From: Chloroflexota bacterium
GTDB taxonomy: Bacteria > Chloroflexota > Anaerolineae > J036 > Brachytrichaceae
Direction of reading: 5' to 3'
DNA length: 64,000 nucleotides
Assembly: GCA_030550095.1 (NCBI GenBank)
Contig: JAUQQA010000007.1
Location: forward strand, 1 to 64,000
Part shown: positions 16,668 to 25,923 of the stretch, in pieces
How positions within the stretch are numbered: the first letter of the stretch is position 1
How the letters are laid out: the number at the start of each line of letters is the position of its first letter
Translations under genes and position numbers: made by a program
The notes under the pieces: generated by a model
Database searches by the model: none
What the model saw: only the letters and a program-made list of their open reading frames with translations
What the model was told of the DNA's origin: nothing

Positions 16668-17549
16668 TCAGGCGTGGAGCGGGGTGCGGTGCAGCCAAGC
16701 TTGGCGGTAAGTGTTCTGCATCAGCACAGCGTCTTCCTCAAGGTTGGGTGTTTCGCACAGCACGCGCCCCTCAACGCCCCAATCAGCAAGCGCCTTGAAG
16801 AAAGCCTTGTAGTTGATGTCTGCCTCGGCGAGATTGAGATGATGTTTCTCGCCCTTGCGGGTGTACGCAATGCCGCTGAAGTGAAAATGCGCGCGCTTCA
16901 AGCCGCGCTCGCCAAGCCCCTCTGCGAGCTTGCGCAGCGCGGCTGAAAATTCCTCGTAGCTGTTAAACGAGCCATCGCCAGCGCGCGCGTGGAGGTGCGC
17001 GAAGTCCACGCATGGCAACACGTTCTCGATCTCTTGGCTCCACGCGATCACTTCTTCGAGGGTGCCGAGCATGGCGCTTTTGCCCATCGTCTCTGGGCGC
17101 AGCGTGACGTGCACGCCTTCTTTGCGCAAGGTATCCACCACTTCCGCGAGGCGGTCCCGGCTGACGCGATAGGCGACTTGTGGCGTGGCTTTCATGTAGG
17201 AGCCGGGGTGAAACACGATGTCGGTAGCGCCGGCTTTGTAGCCCGCGCGCGCAGCAGCGAGCAGGCGCTCGCGCCCCGCAGCCCACAGCGCTGGCTCGGC
17301 ATTGAGGTTGATGTAGTATGGCGCATGCACGCTCAGCGCGACGTCATTTATCTCGGCAGCAGCGCGGATGCGCGCACACATCTCGTCGCTCACGCGCACG
17401 CTTTGCACCCACGCCAGCTCCAACGCCGAAAGCCCTAACTCGCGGATGCGTTGCACGCCGCCGACGCTGCCGCTGTTCTTCGGCGTGCTGATCGGGTTGC
17501 CCACTGTGCCGAACCGCAGTGGGAGCGATTGGTGCGCAGCCTTGCTCAT
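16668..17549 (-). CDS. Endonuclease IV-type AP endonuclease (TIM barrel)
   Basis: 293 residues of the xylose-isomerase-like barrel fold with the zinc ligands of endonuclease IV: His in SVHAPYYIN, His in FHPGSYM, Glu in RPETMGK, Asp and His in CVDFAHLHA, His in AHFHFSG and Glu in CETPNLEED. It would cut DNA 5' of abasic sites in base excision repair. The ATG overlaps the stop of the upstream glycosyltransferase (ATGA), yet TACAAT lies 7 nt before it inside that gene, so it may also have its own leaderless transcript. It resembles the shorter archaeal/Chloroflexota type rather than E. coli Nfo. Confidence 0.88.
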   Translation of the reverse strand: MSKAAHQSLPLRFGTVGNPISTPKNSGSVGGVQRIRELGLSALELAWVQSVRVSDEMCARIRAAAEINDVALSVHAPYYINLNAEPALWAAGRERLLAAARAGYKAGATDIVFHPGSYMKATPQVAYRVSRDRLAEVVDTLRKEGVHVTLRPETMGKSAMLGTLEEVIAWSQEIENVLPCVDFAHLHARAGDGSFNSYEEFSAALRKLAEGLGERGLKRAHFHFSGIAYTRKGEKHHLNLAEADINYKAFFKALADWGVEGRVLCETPNLEEDAVLMQNTYRQAWLHRTPLHA

Positions 17550-18742
17550 GAGGGCGATTGTATGGCGCTAGCGAGCACGCCTTCGTACACGCGCAGCGTC
17601 GCTTCGGCGGTGCGCTGCCACGTGAAGTGCGCGGCGCGCTCCAAGCCGCGCTGACTGAGCGTTCGTCGCAGCGCTGCATCGGTGAGCGCGCGCCGCAGCG
17701 CCTGCACCCAAGCGCCGACGTCCAACGGCGGCACGAGCAGCGCAGCATCGCCCAACACCTCAGGCAGCGAGCTGGTGTTGGAGGCGACGACGGGCGTGCC
17801 GCAGGCAAGCGCCTCGAGCGGCGGCAAGCCGAACCCTTCGTAGAGCGAGGGGAAGACAAACACGCGCGCGAGGCGATACAACGCGGGCAAGTCGTTGTCG
17901 TCCACGCGCCCGACGAACCGCACGAGCCCTGTGAGGTTGTTCACGTGCACCGCGCGATAGGTCGCATCGGCAAGCCAGCCGTGTTTGCCGGCGATGATCA
18001 GCTCCTCAGCGAGATCAGGCGCTTGCTCGCGCAGCGCCTTGAATGCTTGAAAGAGCGTCACGAGGTTCTTGCGCGGCTCGATGGTGCCGACGAAGAGCAG
18101 AAAATTTTCGGGCAGGTGGTAACGCTCGCGCACGCGCTGCAAGTCTCTGCTCGGCACATCAGCGCGGAAGCGCGCGCTGACGCCTTCGTGGATGACGTGC
18201 AACTTAGCCTCGGGCACGTGGTAGATCCGAATCGCGTCTTGGCGCGTGTGCTCGCTCACGCAGATCACCGCATCGGCGCGGCGCAAGAACAGAGGCATTG
18301 CGAGTTGTAGGAAGAGGCGATTGCGAGGCAGGTGATGCTCAGGGTAAAGCTTGAAGATCAGGTCGTGCAGCGTGAATACAGTGCGCACGCGCTTGAAGTG
18401 CGGCAGCAGGTGCTCCGTTGCGTGGAACAGGCGCGGCGCTGAGGGATGTTCTGTGCCTGTGTTGGCAATGCCGAGCACATCGTCTTGGCTGCGGTTGAGC
18501 CAATGCGCGACTAGCGCGCGCAACCGCCAGGCGAAGTGATCTTGCTCGGTGGTAAGCTGAGGGATAGACGCGGGGAGCACATCCGTGTACGCTTGTTCGG
18601 CGGCATGGTAGAACGCCCCGAAGATGAAAGGCGAGTCAGCTTGTCCTTCTTGAAGCGCGACGAGAGCGCGGATGAGTTCTTCAGCGTAGCGTCCTAGCCC
18701 TGCTTTGCGGTGCACGGCTGGAGAGGCATCTATCACGATCAT
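17546..18742 (-). CDS. Glycosyltransferase family 4
   Basis: About 398 residues from the ATG at 18742 ([23 protein letters not shown]); a TTG ten codons earlier lies in the inverted repeat and is less likely. GT-B fold with the nucleotide-sugar motif [52 protein letters not shown] (E-x7-E) intact. The family transfers sugars from activated donors in polysaccharide or glycolipid synthesis; acceptor unknown. It is paired only with an AP endonuclease and is isolated from other cell-envelope genes. Confidence 0.88.
   Translation of the reverse strand: MIVIDASPAVHRKAGLGRYAEELIRALVALQEGQADSPFIFGAFYHAAEQAYTDVLPASIPQLTTEQDHFAWRLRALVAHWLNRSQDDVLGIANTGTEHPSAPRLFHATEHLLPHFKRVRTVFTLHDLIFKLYPEHHLPRNRLFLQLAMPLFLRRADAVICVSEHTRQDAIRIYHVPEAKLHVIHEGVSARFRADVPSRDLQRVRERYHLPENFLLFVGTIEPRKNLVTLFQAFKALREQAPDLAEELIIAGKHGWLADATYRAVHVNNLTGLVRFVGRVDDNDLPALYRLARVFVFPSLYEGFGLPPLEALACGTPVVASNTSSLPEVLGDAALLVPPLDVGAWVQALRRALTDAALRRTLSQRGLERAAHFTWQRTAEATLRVYEGVLASAIQSPS
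17557..17562 (-). promoter_or_regulatory. -10 box (TACAAT) of the AP endonuclease gene, inside the GT gene
   Basis: Minus-strand TACAAT ends 7 nt before the ATG at 17549 and lies within the last codons of the glycosyltransferase gene. Confidence 0.5.
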
Positions 18743-18769
18743 CGTGAAGCCCAAGGCACGGTAGTCTAT

Positions 18770-18803
18770 CAAGGTTTAGCCTGCACGCGCAAGCTAAACC
18801 TTG
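18770..18803. repeat. 11-bp perfect inverted repeat between divergent genes (candidate operator)
   Basis: CAAGGTTTAGC (18770-18780) is repeated inverted as GCTAAACCTTG (18793-18803) with a 12-bp spacer. It lies upstream of a glycosyltransferase (minus) and galM (plus), just before a possible galM -10 TAGTAT (18809-18814). No T-run follows on either strand, so an operator is more likely than a terminator. Confidence 0.6.
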
Positions 18804-18855
18804 AGCCGTAGTATCCTTGCGGCAAGATCGCAACGGCCTAGGTTGAAGCAAGAAC

Positions 18856-19911
18856 ATGATCACGCACACGCTCTTCGGATCGCTCCCTGATGGGCGCCCC
18901 GCCACGCTGTTTACGTTGACCAATGAGGCGGGCGCCACCGTCAAGATCACCAACTACGGTGGCATCATCACGTCAATCGTCGTCCCCGATCGCAACGGCA
19001 CGCCGGGCGAGGTCACGCTTGGGTTCGATACGCTCAGCGAATACCTCAAGCCGCATCCTTACTTTGGTTGCATCACCGGGCGATTCGCCAATCGCATCGC
19101 GCGCGGGCGCTTTACCCTCGACGGCAAGCCCTATCAGCTCGCCACCAACCACGGCGCGCATCACCTGCACGGCGGCTACGTTGGGTTCGACAAGCGCTTG
19201 TGGCGTCCTTGCGTCTTCTCCGATGCTGAAGGCGATCATCTCTCGCTCTCTTACTTCAGCCCTGATGGCGAGGAGAACTATCCTGGTGATTTGTTCGTCA
19301 CGGTTACCTACTCGTTGATGCGCAGCGAGAACACCTTGCGCATCCGCTATGCGGCGCAAGCTGGCGGCACCACCATCCTCAACCTCACCAATCACGCCTA
19401 CTTCAACTTGGCGGGAGGGGGCACGGTGCTCGATCACGAACTGACCATCAACGCGGAGACCTTTTTGGTTGTGGATAGCGACCTCATCCCCACAGGGGAG
19501 ATTCGCTCGGTGGCAGGCACGCCGCTGGACTTTCGCCAGCCGCAGCGCATTGGCGCGCGCATCCAAGCGGACTTCGACCAGTTGCGCTACGGCAAGGGCT
19601 ACGACCAAAGCTACGTCGTCGCCGGCGAGATGGGCGTGCTGCGGTTTGCAGCGCGCGTGTACGAGCCGCGCACAGGGCGCACGCTGGAAGTATTCACCAC
19701 CGAGCCAGATTTGCACCTCTACACGGGCAACAACCTCGACGGTTCGATCGTGGGGCGCGGCGGAATGTGCTACGTGCAATACGCTGGGCTTTGCCTGGAG
19801 ACGCAGCACTTCCCCGATGCACCCAACCACCCACACTTCCCCAGCACGGTGTTGCGTGCAGGTGAGCAATACGTCAGCCAGACGTGGTTCAAGTTCGGCG
19901 TTGCGTCCTAA
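18856..19911 (+). CDS. galM: Aldose 1-epimerase
   Basis: 351 residues, full length. Interconverts alpha and beta anomers of aldoses such as galactose or glucose. The catalytic His is in [12 protein letters not shown] and the catalytic base Glu in [32 protein letters not shown] and [10 protein letters not shown]-like segments (here [11 protein letters not shown]) are typical. It is probably cytoplasmic since no signal peptide is seen. It precedes an orphan amino-acid type ABC ATPase by 11 nt. Confidence 0.93.
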   Translation: MITHTLFGSLPDGRPATLFTLTNEAGATVKITNYGGIITSIVVPDRNGTPGEVTLGFDTLSEYLKPHPYFGCITGRFANRIARGRFTLDGKPYQLATNHGAHHLHGGYVGFDKRLWRPCVFSDAEGDHLSLSYFSPDGEENYPGDLFVTVTYSLMRSENTLRIRYAAQAGGTTILNLTNHAYFNLAGGGTVLDHELTINAETFLVVDSDLIPTGEIRSVAGTPLDFRQPQRIGARIQADFDQLRYGKGYDQSYVVAGEMGVLRFAARVYEPRTGRTLEVFTTEPDLHLYTGNNLDGSIVGRGGMCYVQYAGLCLETQHFPDAPNHPHFPSTVLRAGEQYVSQTWFKFGVAS

Positions 19912-19922
19912 GCGAGGGTGCC

Positions 19923-20669
19923 ATGAGTGAAGCGCCAGAGCCGATGATCATCATCCGCAACTTGGTCAAGCAGTTCGGTAAGTTGCGCGCGGTGGATAAC
20001 GTTAGCCTCACCGTTCCGCGTGGCAAGGTGGTGGTCATCATCGGACCGAGCGGCTCAGGGAAGTCCACAGTGCTGCGCTGCATCAATCACCTCGAGACGC
20101 CCACCAGCGGCGAGATTTGGGTGGATGGTATTCGGCTCACCGACGACATCAAAGACATCAACGCGGTGCGCGCTGAGGTGGGGATGGTGTTTCAACAGTT
20201 CAACCTCTTCCCACATCTCACGGCGCTGCAAAACGTGATGCTCGCGCAGCGCGTGGTGCGCAAGCGCAGCGAAGCGGAGGCGCGCGAGATCGCAATGGAG
20301 CAACTTCGGCGCGTGGGCATCCCTGAGAAGGCGAACGCGTATCCCTCGCAGCTCAGCGGCGGTCAGCAACAGCGCGTCGCCATTGCGCGCGCGCTCGCCA
20401 TGAACCCCAAGATCATGCTCTTCGACGAGCCAACTAGCGCGCTCGACCCCGAGATGATCAAAGAAGTGCTCGACGTGATGTTGGAGCTTGCCGCCGAGGG
20501 CATGACAATGGTGGTGGTGACGCACGAGATGGGGTTTGCGCGGCAGGCTGCGGATGAGATCGTGTTCATGGATCACGGGCGCATCATCGAGCAAGGCCCG
20601 CCCGAGGAGTTTTTCACCAACCCGCGCGAGCCGCGCGTGCGCGCCTTCCTCAGCCAGATTTTGCGCTGA
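19923..20669 (+). CDS. Polar amino acid ABC transporter ATPase (GlnQ-like), orphan
   Basis: 248 residues from ATG 19923, with GAGGG just upstream. Walker [10 protein letters not shown], the Q-loop [12 protein letters not shown], signature [14 protein letters not shown], Walker [14 protein letters not shown] and VTHEMGFA match the polar amino acid subfamily closely. No permease or solute-binding gene for amino acids is in the surrounding 20 kb, so it must work with a complex encoded elsewhere or be a remnant of a split operon. A weak 8-bp hairpin (20677-20701) follows the stop. Confidence 0.9.
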   Translation: MSEAPEPMIIIRNLVKQFGKLRAVDNVSLTVPRGKVVVIIGPSGSGKSTVLRCINHLETPTSGEIWVDGIRLTDDIKDINAVRAEVGMVFQQFNLFPHLTALQNVMLAQRVVRKRSEAEAREIAMEQLRRVGIPEKANAYPSQLSGGQQQRVAIARALAMNPKIMLFDEPTSALDPEMIKEVLDVMLELAAEGMTMVVVTHEMGFARQAADEIVFMDHGRIIEQGPPEEFFTNPREPRVRAFLSQILR

Positions 20670-20731
20670 AACGATTCAGGCGCAGGGCATTGATGCGCCT
20701 GCACCTGAAAGCTCAAGAGCGCGTGCCGCGC

Positions 20732-21826
20732 TCACGCGCCCGACCAATCTTCAGGTAGTGGCTCGGGGCGTGCGCATGTGCTCGCAAGCGTGAGATGCCG
20801 CGTTTGCTCGGCGCTTTCGTGGAAAGCGTGCATGAGGTCGAGCACGTGATAGGCAAGCTCGGCGCTAGCGCGGTGTGGGCGTTGCGAGCGAATCGCGGCT
20901 GCCATTTCAGCGACGCCTAGCCCGCGGTCGTTCTCTACCCATCGCCCGCGCAGCGGCATCTCTCGCCAATGCTCATCACCCTTGCGCTTGAGGCGCACAG
21001 GACCGCCAAAGGTGTTGGGGTCTGGGCATTGCAGTGCGCCTTCCGTGCCGTAGATCGTGAGCTGCGGCGTGTACTTCTCGCTCGTGTCGAAGGTGGTGGT
21101 GATGTGCGCGAGCGCGCCTTCAGCAAATGCGATCAAGCCAATCACGAGCGTCGGCACCTCAACTTGGATGCGTTGACCGCGCAGCGGTTCGCTGGTGATC
21201 ACGCGCTCAGGATACGTGATGCGCGCCATGCCGCTCACCTGTTGCGCAGGACCCAGCAGGGTGATCAGTGCGGTGAGGTAGTACGGTCCCATGTCGAACA
21301 TAGGTCCGGCGCCAGGCTTGTAGAAGAACGCTGGGTTCGGGTGCCACCACTCCATCCCCGCCGAGAGGAAATGGGCGAGGGCGAGCACGGGCTTGCCAAT
21401 GGCGCCTTCGTCAATGAGGCGGCGGCATGTTTGCAGCCCTGCGCCGAGGAACGTGTCGGGCGCGCAGCCGATGCGCAAGCCTTTTTGCTGCGCCAAGGCG
21501 ATCATCTGCTGCGCATCTTGGCGCGTGGTGGCGAGCGGTTTCTCGTTGTACACGTGCTTGCCCGCCTCAAGCGCCTTGAGTGCAACCTCGGCGTGCGCCT
21601 GGGGCACAGTCAAATTCACCACGACTTCGATCTCGGGATCGGCAAGCAGGTCTTCGACGGTCACCGCTTGCTTGCCGAATTTTTCGGCTTGCGCGCGGGC
21701 GCGCGCCATGTCGATGTCCGCGACTTTGGTGATGCGGATGTTGGCGAATTTGCGGTCAGCTTGGAGATAGACCGAGCTGATGTTGCCGGCGCCGATGATG
21801 CCGACGGTGACGGGCGGCGTTGTCAT
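20732..21826 (-). CDS. Gfo/Idh/MocA family NAD(P)-dependent oxidoreductase
   Basis: 364 residues. N-terminal Rossmann domain with GIIGAGNISSVYLQ and the EKPLATT motif, then the alpha/beta catalytic domain. Members oxidise or reduce sugars, inositols or similar alcohols; substrate not identifiable here. The frame ends inside a short G+C hairpin (20717-20733) shared with the convergent ATPase gene. A TACACT box 7 nt before the ATG suggests a leaderless transcript. Soluble, no signal peptide. Confidence 0.88.
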   Translation of the reverse strand: MTTPPVTVGIIGAGNISSVYLQADRKFANIRITKVADIDMARARAQAEKFGKQAVTVEDLLADPEIEVVVNLTVPQAHAEVALKALEAGKHVYNEKPLATTRQDAQQMIALAQQKGLRIGCAPDTFLGAGLQTCRRLIDEGAIGKPVLALAHFLSAGMEWWHPNPAFFYKPGAGPMFDMGPYYLTALITLLGPAQQVSGMARITYPERVITSEPLRGQRIQVEVPTLVIGLIAFAEGALAHITTTFDTSEKYTPQLTIYGTEGALQCPDPNTFGGPVRLKRKGDEHWREMPLRGRWVENDRGLGVAEMAAAIRSQRPHRASAELAYHVLDLMHAFHESAEQTRHLTLASTCARPEPLPEDWSGA

Positions 21827-21833
21827 GTGCTGG

Positions 21834-21839
21834 AGTGTA
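21834..21839 (-). promoter_or_regulatory. -10 box (TACACT) of the Gfo/Idh gene
   Basis: Minus-strand TACACT ends 7 nt before the ATG at 21826; no Shine-Dalgarno site between. Confidence 0.45.
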
Positions 21840-21854
21840 ACGTTGCGCGCACGA

Positions 21855-22589
21855 CTAGGAGGCGGGGTTCGCCGTGAAGGTGAGCGTGAGCGTTACAGCT
21901 TCGGTCACGTTGGCGACGAAGGGGACTGACGGAATGGTGAGGTTGAAATCGGGATAACGCACGACCGCCGTCGCCTCGCCACGGAGCGGGGTGTTGGTGT
22001 CAGGCGGCAGCGTCACCGTCGCGTCGAAGGTGACCTCGCGCGTCACGTCGCGGATGGTGAGGTTGCCGACGATCTTGAAGCGGATCTGTTCGCCAGGCTT
22101 GACCTGCGCTGGCAATCCCTCCAATCGCGTGGGCGAAAAGACGATCTTCGGGTACTGGTCGGTCTGCAAGATGAAACGCCGAATGGCGTTGTTGCGACGG
22201 CTCTCGTCGGTGACGAAATCGGCTTCGATCTCGATGGAGCTGATGCTGGAGTTGGCGGGGTTGGCGTAGTCCGCGGTGAACGAGCCGCTCACCTTGTTGG
22301 TCACACCCTTAACCGTCACGGGTTGACCGAACAGCTCCTCGCCAATCTGGAAGCTTGCTTCGGATTGCGTCGAGTCGATCACGTACATCACGACGCTCTC
22401 CGAAGAAGAAGGCGACGCTGCGGCGCTCTCAGTGGGCATAGGTGTTGCGCTCTCGGCAGGTGCTGTGGGCATCGGCGCTTCGGTAGGCGGCGTAACAGGG
22501 GTTGCCGTGGGCGCAGCCGGCGCCGAAGGCGCACACGCTGTGAGGAGCAGCAATGACGCGAAGGGCGCAACGAGAAGAGCACGTTTCAT
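21855..22589 (-). CDS. YceI-like lipid-binding lipoprotein
   Basis: 244 residues. The signal peptide ends in a lipobox (LLTAC), then a Pro/Thr/Ala/Ser-rich linker (about 20-65) leads to a YceI domain: YVIDSTQSEASFQIGEEL at its start, then VKGVTNKVSGSFT, DFVTDESRRNNAIRRFIL, YPKIVFSPTRLEGLP and GNLTIRDVTREVTFDATV. YceI proteins are lipocalin-like barrels that bind isoprenoid chains. AAGGAGG lies 11 nt before the ATG, in contrast to the leaderless neighbours. It diverges from phoU. The ligand is inferred to be a polyprenoid, for example a quinone. Confidence 0.92.
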   Translation of the reverse strand: MKRALLVAPFASLLLLTACAPSAPAAPTATPVTPPTEAPMPTAPAESATPMPTESAAASPSSSESVVMYVIDSTQSEASFQIGEELFGQPVTVKGVTNKVSGSFTADYANPANSSISSIEIEADFVTDESRRNNAIRRFILQTDQYPKIVFSPTRLEGLPAQVKPGEQIRFKIVGNLTIRDVTREVTFDATVTLPPDTNTPLRGEATAVVRYPDFNLTIPSVPFVANVTEAVTLTLTFTANPAS

Positions 22590-22681
22590 CGTTCTCTACC
22601 TCCTTTCGAGGGCGGCAATCTATCACGCGGGCGCGATGCACGCGTGTGGCGTTTGAGATGATTCTCAGCTTAGCGCTGAGC

Positions 22682-22687
22682 GATAAT
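22682..22687 (+). promoter_or_regulatory. -10 box (GATAAT) of phoU with adjacent inverted repeat
   Basis: GATAAT ends 7 nt before the phoU ATG. A 6-bp inverted repeat CTCAGC/GCTGAG (22664-22669 and 22675-22680) occupies the spacer/-35 region and could be an operator. Confidence 0.45.
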
Positions 22688-22694
22688 CGTAGCC

Positions 22695-23348
22695 ATGCGG
22701 CTCGAATTAGAAAGGGAGCGCGCCCGCATCCACGAGGCGCTAAAGACGTTAAGCGACCAGGTCGTTGCCGAGTCACAACGCGCTGTGCGCGCCTTGCTCA
22801 GCAGCAACGTTGAGGAAGCGCTGCTTGTGCGCGAGGAAGACAAAGAGGCAGACGTGCTGCGCTACCAGGTGGAGAACGACTGCGTGGTCACCATCGCGCG
22901 GCAGCAGCCCGTGGGACAAGATGCGCGCGAGCTGCTCGCTGCCTCCATCGTCGCGGTCGAGCTAGAGCGTTGTGGCGACTATGCCAAAGGCGTTGCGCGC
23001 GCAGCCCGGCGCATCGTGAAAGCGGGCGGAGGCGTGGATGCTGCTGATCTCGCCAAGATGGACGCGTTGGTGCGCAGCATGTTGGAGCGCAGCATGCAAG
23101 CCTTCCTCAAGCAAGATGCTGAAGCTGCAACTCAAGTCTTGCGCGATGACGACGTGGTTGACCAAATCTACGACGAACTCGTGCAGCGCACGCTGAACCG
23201 CATGATTGACGCACCAAACACGATCGAGAGCAACCTTTGGCTGCTCCACGCTGCGCATTGCCTCGAACGCATCGGCGACCGCGCCACTAACATCGCCGAG
23301 CAGGCGCTGTTCGTGGTCAGCGGCGAGACGCCCGTTGATCAAAACTGA
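22695..23348 (+). CDS. phoU: PhoU-like phosphate transport regulator
   Basis: 217 residues forming two three-helix bundles. Each contains the metal-binding E/DxxxD pattern: AVELERCGDYAKGVARA in the first and HCLERIGDRATNIAEQ in the second. PhoU restrains phosphate import and signals phosphate sufficiency to the PhoR kinase. No pst transporter or phoBR genes are nearby, so the partner is elsewhere. A GHMP kinase gene follows after 19 nt. Confidence 0.93.
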   Translation: MRLELERERARIHEALKTLSDQVVAESQRAVRALLSSNVEEALLVREEDKEADVLRYQVENDCVVTIARQQPVGQDARELLAASIVAVELERCGDYAKGVARAARRIVKAGGGVDAADLAKMDALVRSMLERSMQAFLKQDAEAATQVLRDDDVVDQIYDELVQRTLNRMIDAPNTIESNLWLLHAAHCLERIGDRATNIAEQALFVVSGETPVDQN

Positions 23349-23367
23349 ATCCACTGGCGACGTTGCA

Positions 23368-24417
23368 ATGCGACCGCTGCGCGTGATCAACGCCGTCGCC
23401 CCTGTGCGCATCTGCGACAACGGCGGCTGGACGGACACCTGGTTTGCCGAGCACGGCAAGGTGTTCAACATCGGCGTTTACCCCTATGTTGAGGTGCAGA
23501 TCGAGGTCTTTCCACGCGACACCTTGGAAGCGCGCGTTGAAGTGTATGCCGAGAACTATGGCGAGCGCTTCGTGGTCACGCCAGGCGGGCGCTGGCACAC
23601 GCATCCGCTGCTCTCGGCGGCGATCGAACGTATGGGTGTGCCCGACTCGGTTGCCGTGCGCGTCAGCGTGTTCAGCGAGATGCCTGCGGGTGCGAGCACA
23701 GGCACTTCGGCAGCGGTCGCAGTTGCGCTCATCGGCGCGCTCGACAGGCTCACGCCAGGGCGGCTCACGCCGCACCAAGTGGCCTACACCGCGCACGCGG
23801 TCGAGACGGAGATGCTCGGGCGACAGAGCGGCATTCAAGATCAACTCTGCGCAGCCTATGGCGGGATTAACTTCATCGAAATGCACCGCTATCCCTTCGC
23901 GAGCGTCTCGCAGATTTTCGTGCCGAACGCGGTGTGGTGGGAGCTGGAACGGCGCTTGGTGCTGATCTTCCTTGGGCGTACACATGACTCCTCAGAAGTG
24001 CACCTACGCGTGATCCGCGAGTTAGAGGGTGCAGGTCCTGGCGACGCGCGTCTCGAAGCGCTGCGGCGCGCCGCTGAGCGAGCGCGCGACGCTGTGTATG
24101 CAGGCGATTTCGCTGCGCTTGGGCGCGCCATGATCGAGAACACCGAAGCACAAGCCACTCTGCATCCCGCGCTGGTCAGCGCGGACGCTTGGCGCGTGAT
24201 CGAGATCGCGCGTGCTCATGGCGCGCTTGGCTGGAAGGTGAACGGCGCTGGTGGTGAGGGCGGCTCGGTGACGTTGCTGTGCGGCGATCTTTCTCACGTG
24301 AAGCGCGCGATGATTCGCGCGATCGAAACCGAATTACCCCATTGTCGAGCGATCCCCATTCATCTGAGCCGCTTCGGTTTGCGCGTGTGGGAGTCGGTGG
24401 ACGGGCGCGCGCTGTGA
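23368..24417 (+). CDS. GHMP-family sugar kinase
   Basis: 349 residues from ATG 23368; an earlier in-frame start lies inside phoU. The N-terminal motif APVRICDNGGWTDTW, the ATP-binding motif MPAGASTGTSAAVAVAL and the C-terminal KVNGAGGEGGSVTLL identify a GHMP kinase closest to the heptose-7-phosphate kinase/fucokinase branch. It would phosphorylate a sugar at the anomeric carbon; the precise sugar is not determined. It follows phoU and shares its strand; a nucleotidyltransferase partner is not adjacent. Confidence 0.85.
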   Translation: MRPLRVINAVAPVRICDNGGWTDTWFAEHGKVFNIGVYPYVEVQIEVFPRDTLEARVEVYAENYGERFVVTPGGRWHTHPLLSAAIERMGVPDSVAVRVSVFSEMPAGASTGTSAAVAVALIGALDRLTPGRLTPHQVAYTAHAVETEMLGRQSGIQDQLCAAYGGINFIEMHRYPFASVSQIFVPNAVWWELERRLVLIFLGRTHDSSEVHLRVIRELEGAGPGDARLEALRRAAERARDAVYAGDFAALGRAMIENTEAQATLHPALVSADAWRVIEIARAHGALGWKVNGAGGEGGSVTLLCGDLSHVKRAMIRAIETELPHCRAIPIHLSRFGLRVWESVDGRAL

Positions 24418-24426
24418 GGCGAGGCG

Positions 24427-24432
24427 TAGAAT
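24427..24432 (+). promoter_or_regulatory. -10 box (TAGAAT) of the unknown membrane-anchored protein
   Basis: TAGAAT ends 9 nt before the ATG at 24442 with no Shine-Dalgarno site between. Confidence 0.5.
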
Positions 24433-24441
24433 TGCCCTGCG

Positions 24442-25923
24442 ATGACACCAACGCCCGATCCGCGCTACTCCGATGACGACGAGTGGCGCCCATCGCGCAC
24501 CTTGCCGGGGCAGTGGGAGGAAGAAGCTGAAGAGCCAAAGCGCGCGCTCAATCCGCTCCTGGTCGCGTGGAACGATCCGCGCACGCGCCCGTTGCTCTTG
24601 GTGAGTGGACTTGCGCTGCTGGGCATTGTGGCGCTGGCGTGCTTCATCCTCGCGCTGATCGTGCTGAGTGGGCGTTCCCTGGTGGTGGATCGCGAACCGC
24701 TGCCCGACGTTCGCGCGACGCCGACGCCAGTTGGGACGCCTGCAGTGCCCCCCGACGTCGTTGTGGTGCAAGCAAACGATACTCCCCTGCCGCCCGCGAT
24801 CCCCGTGCGGCTCACCGTCGCTCAGCGTTTGCTTGAAGTGCGAGCGGTGGGCTTCGAGGGCGAGCGCTGGCAATACGATCGCACCGCCGAGGGCGTGGCG
24901 TATTGGCTGCCTGGCACGGTGGTCAACTTTGTGTTTGGACTCGCGCCAGTCGAGGCAAATCGTCGGATGCTCGCAACGCTGCGCCCAGAAGACCTGCTCG
25001 CATTGGAGACGATGAACGGAGTGCAGCGCTATCGCGTGGTGCGCGTCGAGCAGCTAGGCGAGGCAGAATTGCTGACGCGCTTTGCGCAGCAATCGCCAGG
25101 GTTGACCTTGTTCTTGCTCGAGGAAGGCGCAGCCCAGCGAACCGTTGTGACTGCGCGCTACGCGGATGAATCCACGCCCAACCAGCTCACCAGCGTCGGG
25201 GTGCCGATCAACCTTGGTGAGCTGCGCGTGCTCGTCACCGCGCATCGCCTGGTGCGTGGTTCGGACGTTGGCTTGCCGCCGGGGCGCAACTACTACCAGG
25301 TGGATTTCGAGATCGTCTCGCTGCTCACCGAGACGCAAATCTTGGATGCAGCGCAGTTTTTCTCCGAGTTGCGTGATGCCAGCGGCGCGGTGTATCCGCT
25401 CTCGCGCGCTGCCTCGTCGGCGGCAGGTGGGCGCGGCTTTACACAAGGCGCTCTGCAAGCAGGACAAACGCTCAACGCCACTGCCGGCTTCGAGGTGCCA
25501 GACACTTTGGTTGGGCCGGTGTTGGAGTGGCGCTTTGCGATCAACAAAGATACACCCTACGTGGCGCGCGTTGCGCTGCCTTACCGCGCGCTGGTGGTGA
25601 CGCCCACACCTGCGCCAACGCCTGTGCCCGTCGCGGATGTCACGTTGCTCAACGCGAACATCTCGCCCGATGGCACCGAGCTGCGCGTGGTGGGTTTGGT
25701 GCGCAACCTGACGAACGCCCCGCTCAGCGGCTCGCTGCGCGATGTCGCGCTCCGCATGCCAGATGGGCAGTTCGTGCCGATCAACAGCACCTTGCCCGCC
25801 TTCCCGTGGGAGATCGCGCCGGGCGAGACGCTTGCGTTTCAGATCAACTTTGTGCGCCCGCCTGGCAGTGGGCCTGCTGTGTTCACGCTGTACGGTCAAA
25901 GTTTTGAGATCGGCGGGTTCTAG
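24442..25923 (+). CDS. Single-TM protein of unknown function with Pro/Thr linkers
   Basis: 493 residues, not recognised. An acidic N-terminus (about 1-45) precedes one transmembrane helix (about 52-75: LLLVSGLALLGIVALACFI), a linker rich in Pro and Thr, and two predicted extracytoplasmic beta-rich regions (about 110-370 and 395-493) separated by a second linker TPTPAPTPVP. The second region (ADVTLLNANISPDGTELRVVGLVRNLTNAPL) looks like a CARDB/FxLYD-type immunoglobulin-like domain. No catalytic motif or cysteine pair is seen. It converges with threonine aldolase with 5 bp between stop codons. It may be a surface or envelope scaffold. Confidence 0.7.
   Translation: MTPTPDPRYSDDDEWRPSRTLPGQWEEEAEEPKRALNPLLVAWNDPRTRPLLLVSGLALLGIVALACFILALIVLSGRSLVVDREPLPDVRATPTPVGTPAVPPDVVVVQANDTPLPPAIPVRLTVAQRLLEVRAVGFEGERWQYDRTAEGVAYWLPGTVVNFVFGLAPVEANRRMLATLRPEDLLALETMNGVQRYRVVRVEQLGEAELLTRFAQQSPGLTLFLLEEGAAQRTVVTARYADESTPNQLTSVGVPINLGELRVLVTAHRLVRGSDVGLPPGRNYYQVDFEIVSLLTETQILDAAQFFSELRDASGAVYPLSRAASSAAGGRGFTQGALQAGQTLNATAGFEVPDTLVGPVLEWRFAINKDTPYVARVALPYRALVVTPTPAPTPVPVADVTLLNANISPDGTELRVVGLVRNLTNAPLSGSLRDVALRMPDGQFVPINSTLPAFPWEIAPGETLAFQINFVRPPGSGPAVFTLYGQSFEIGGF

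Noticed and set aside
20677-20733. Two small inverted repeats between the GlnQ-type and Gfo/Idh genes
   Set aside because: Stems of 7-8 bp without U-tracts; too weak to call as terminators with confidence.
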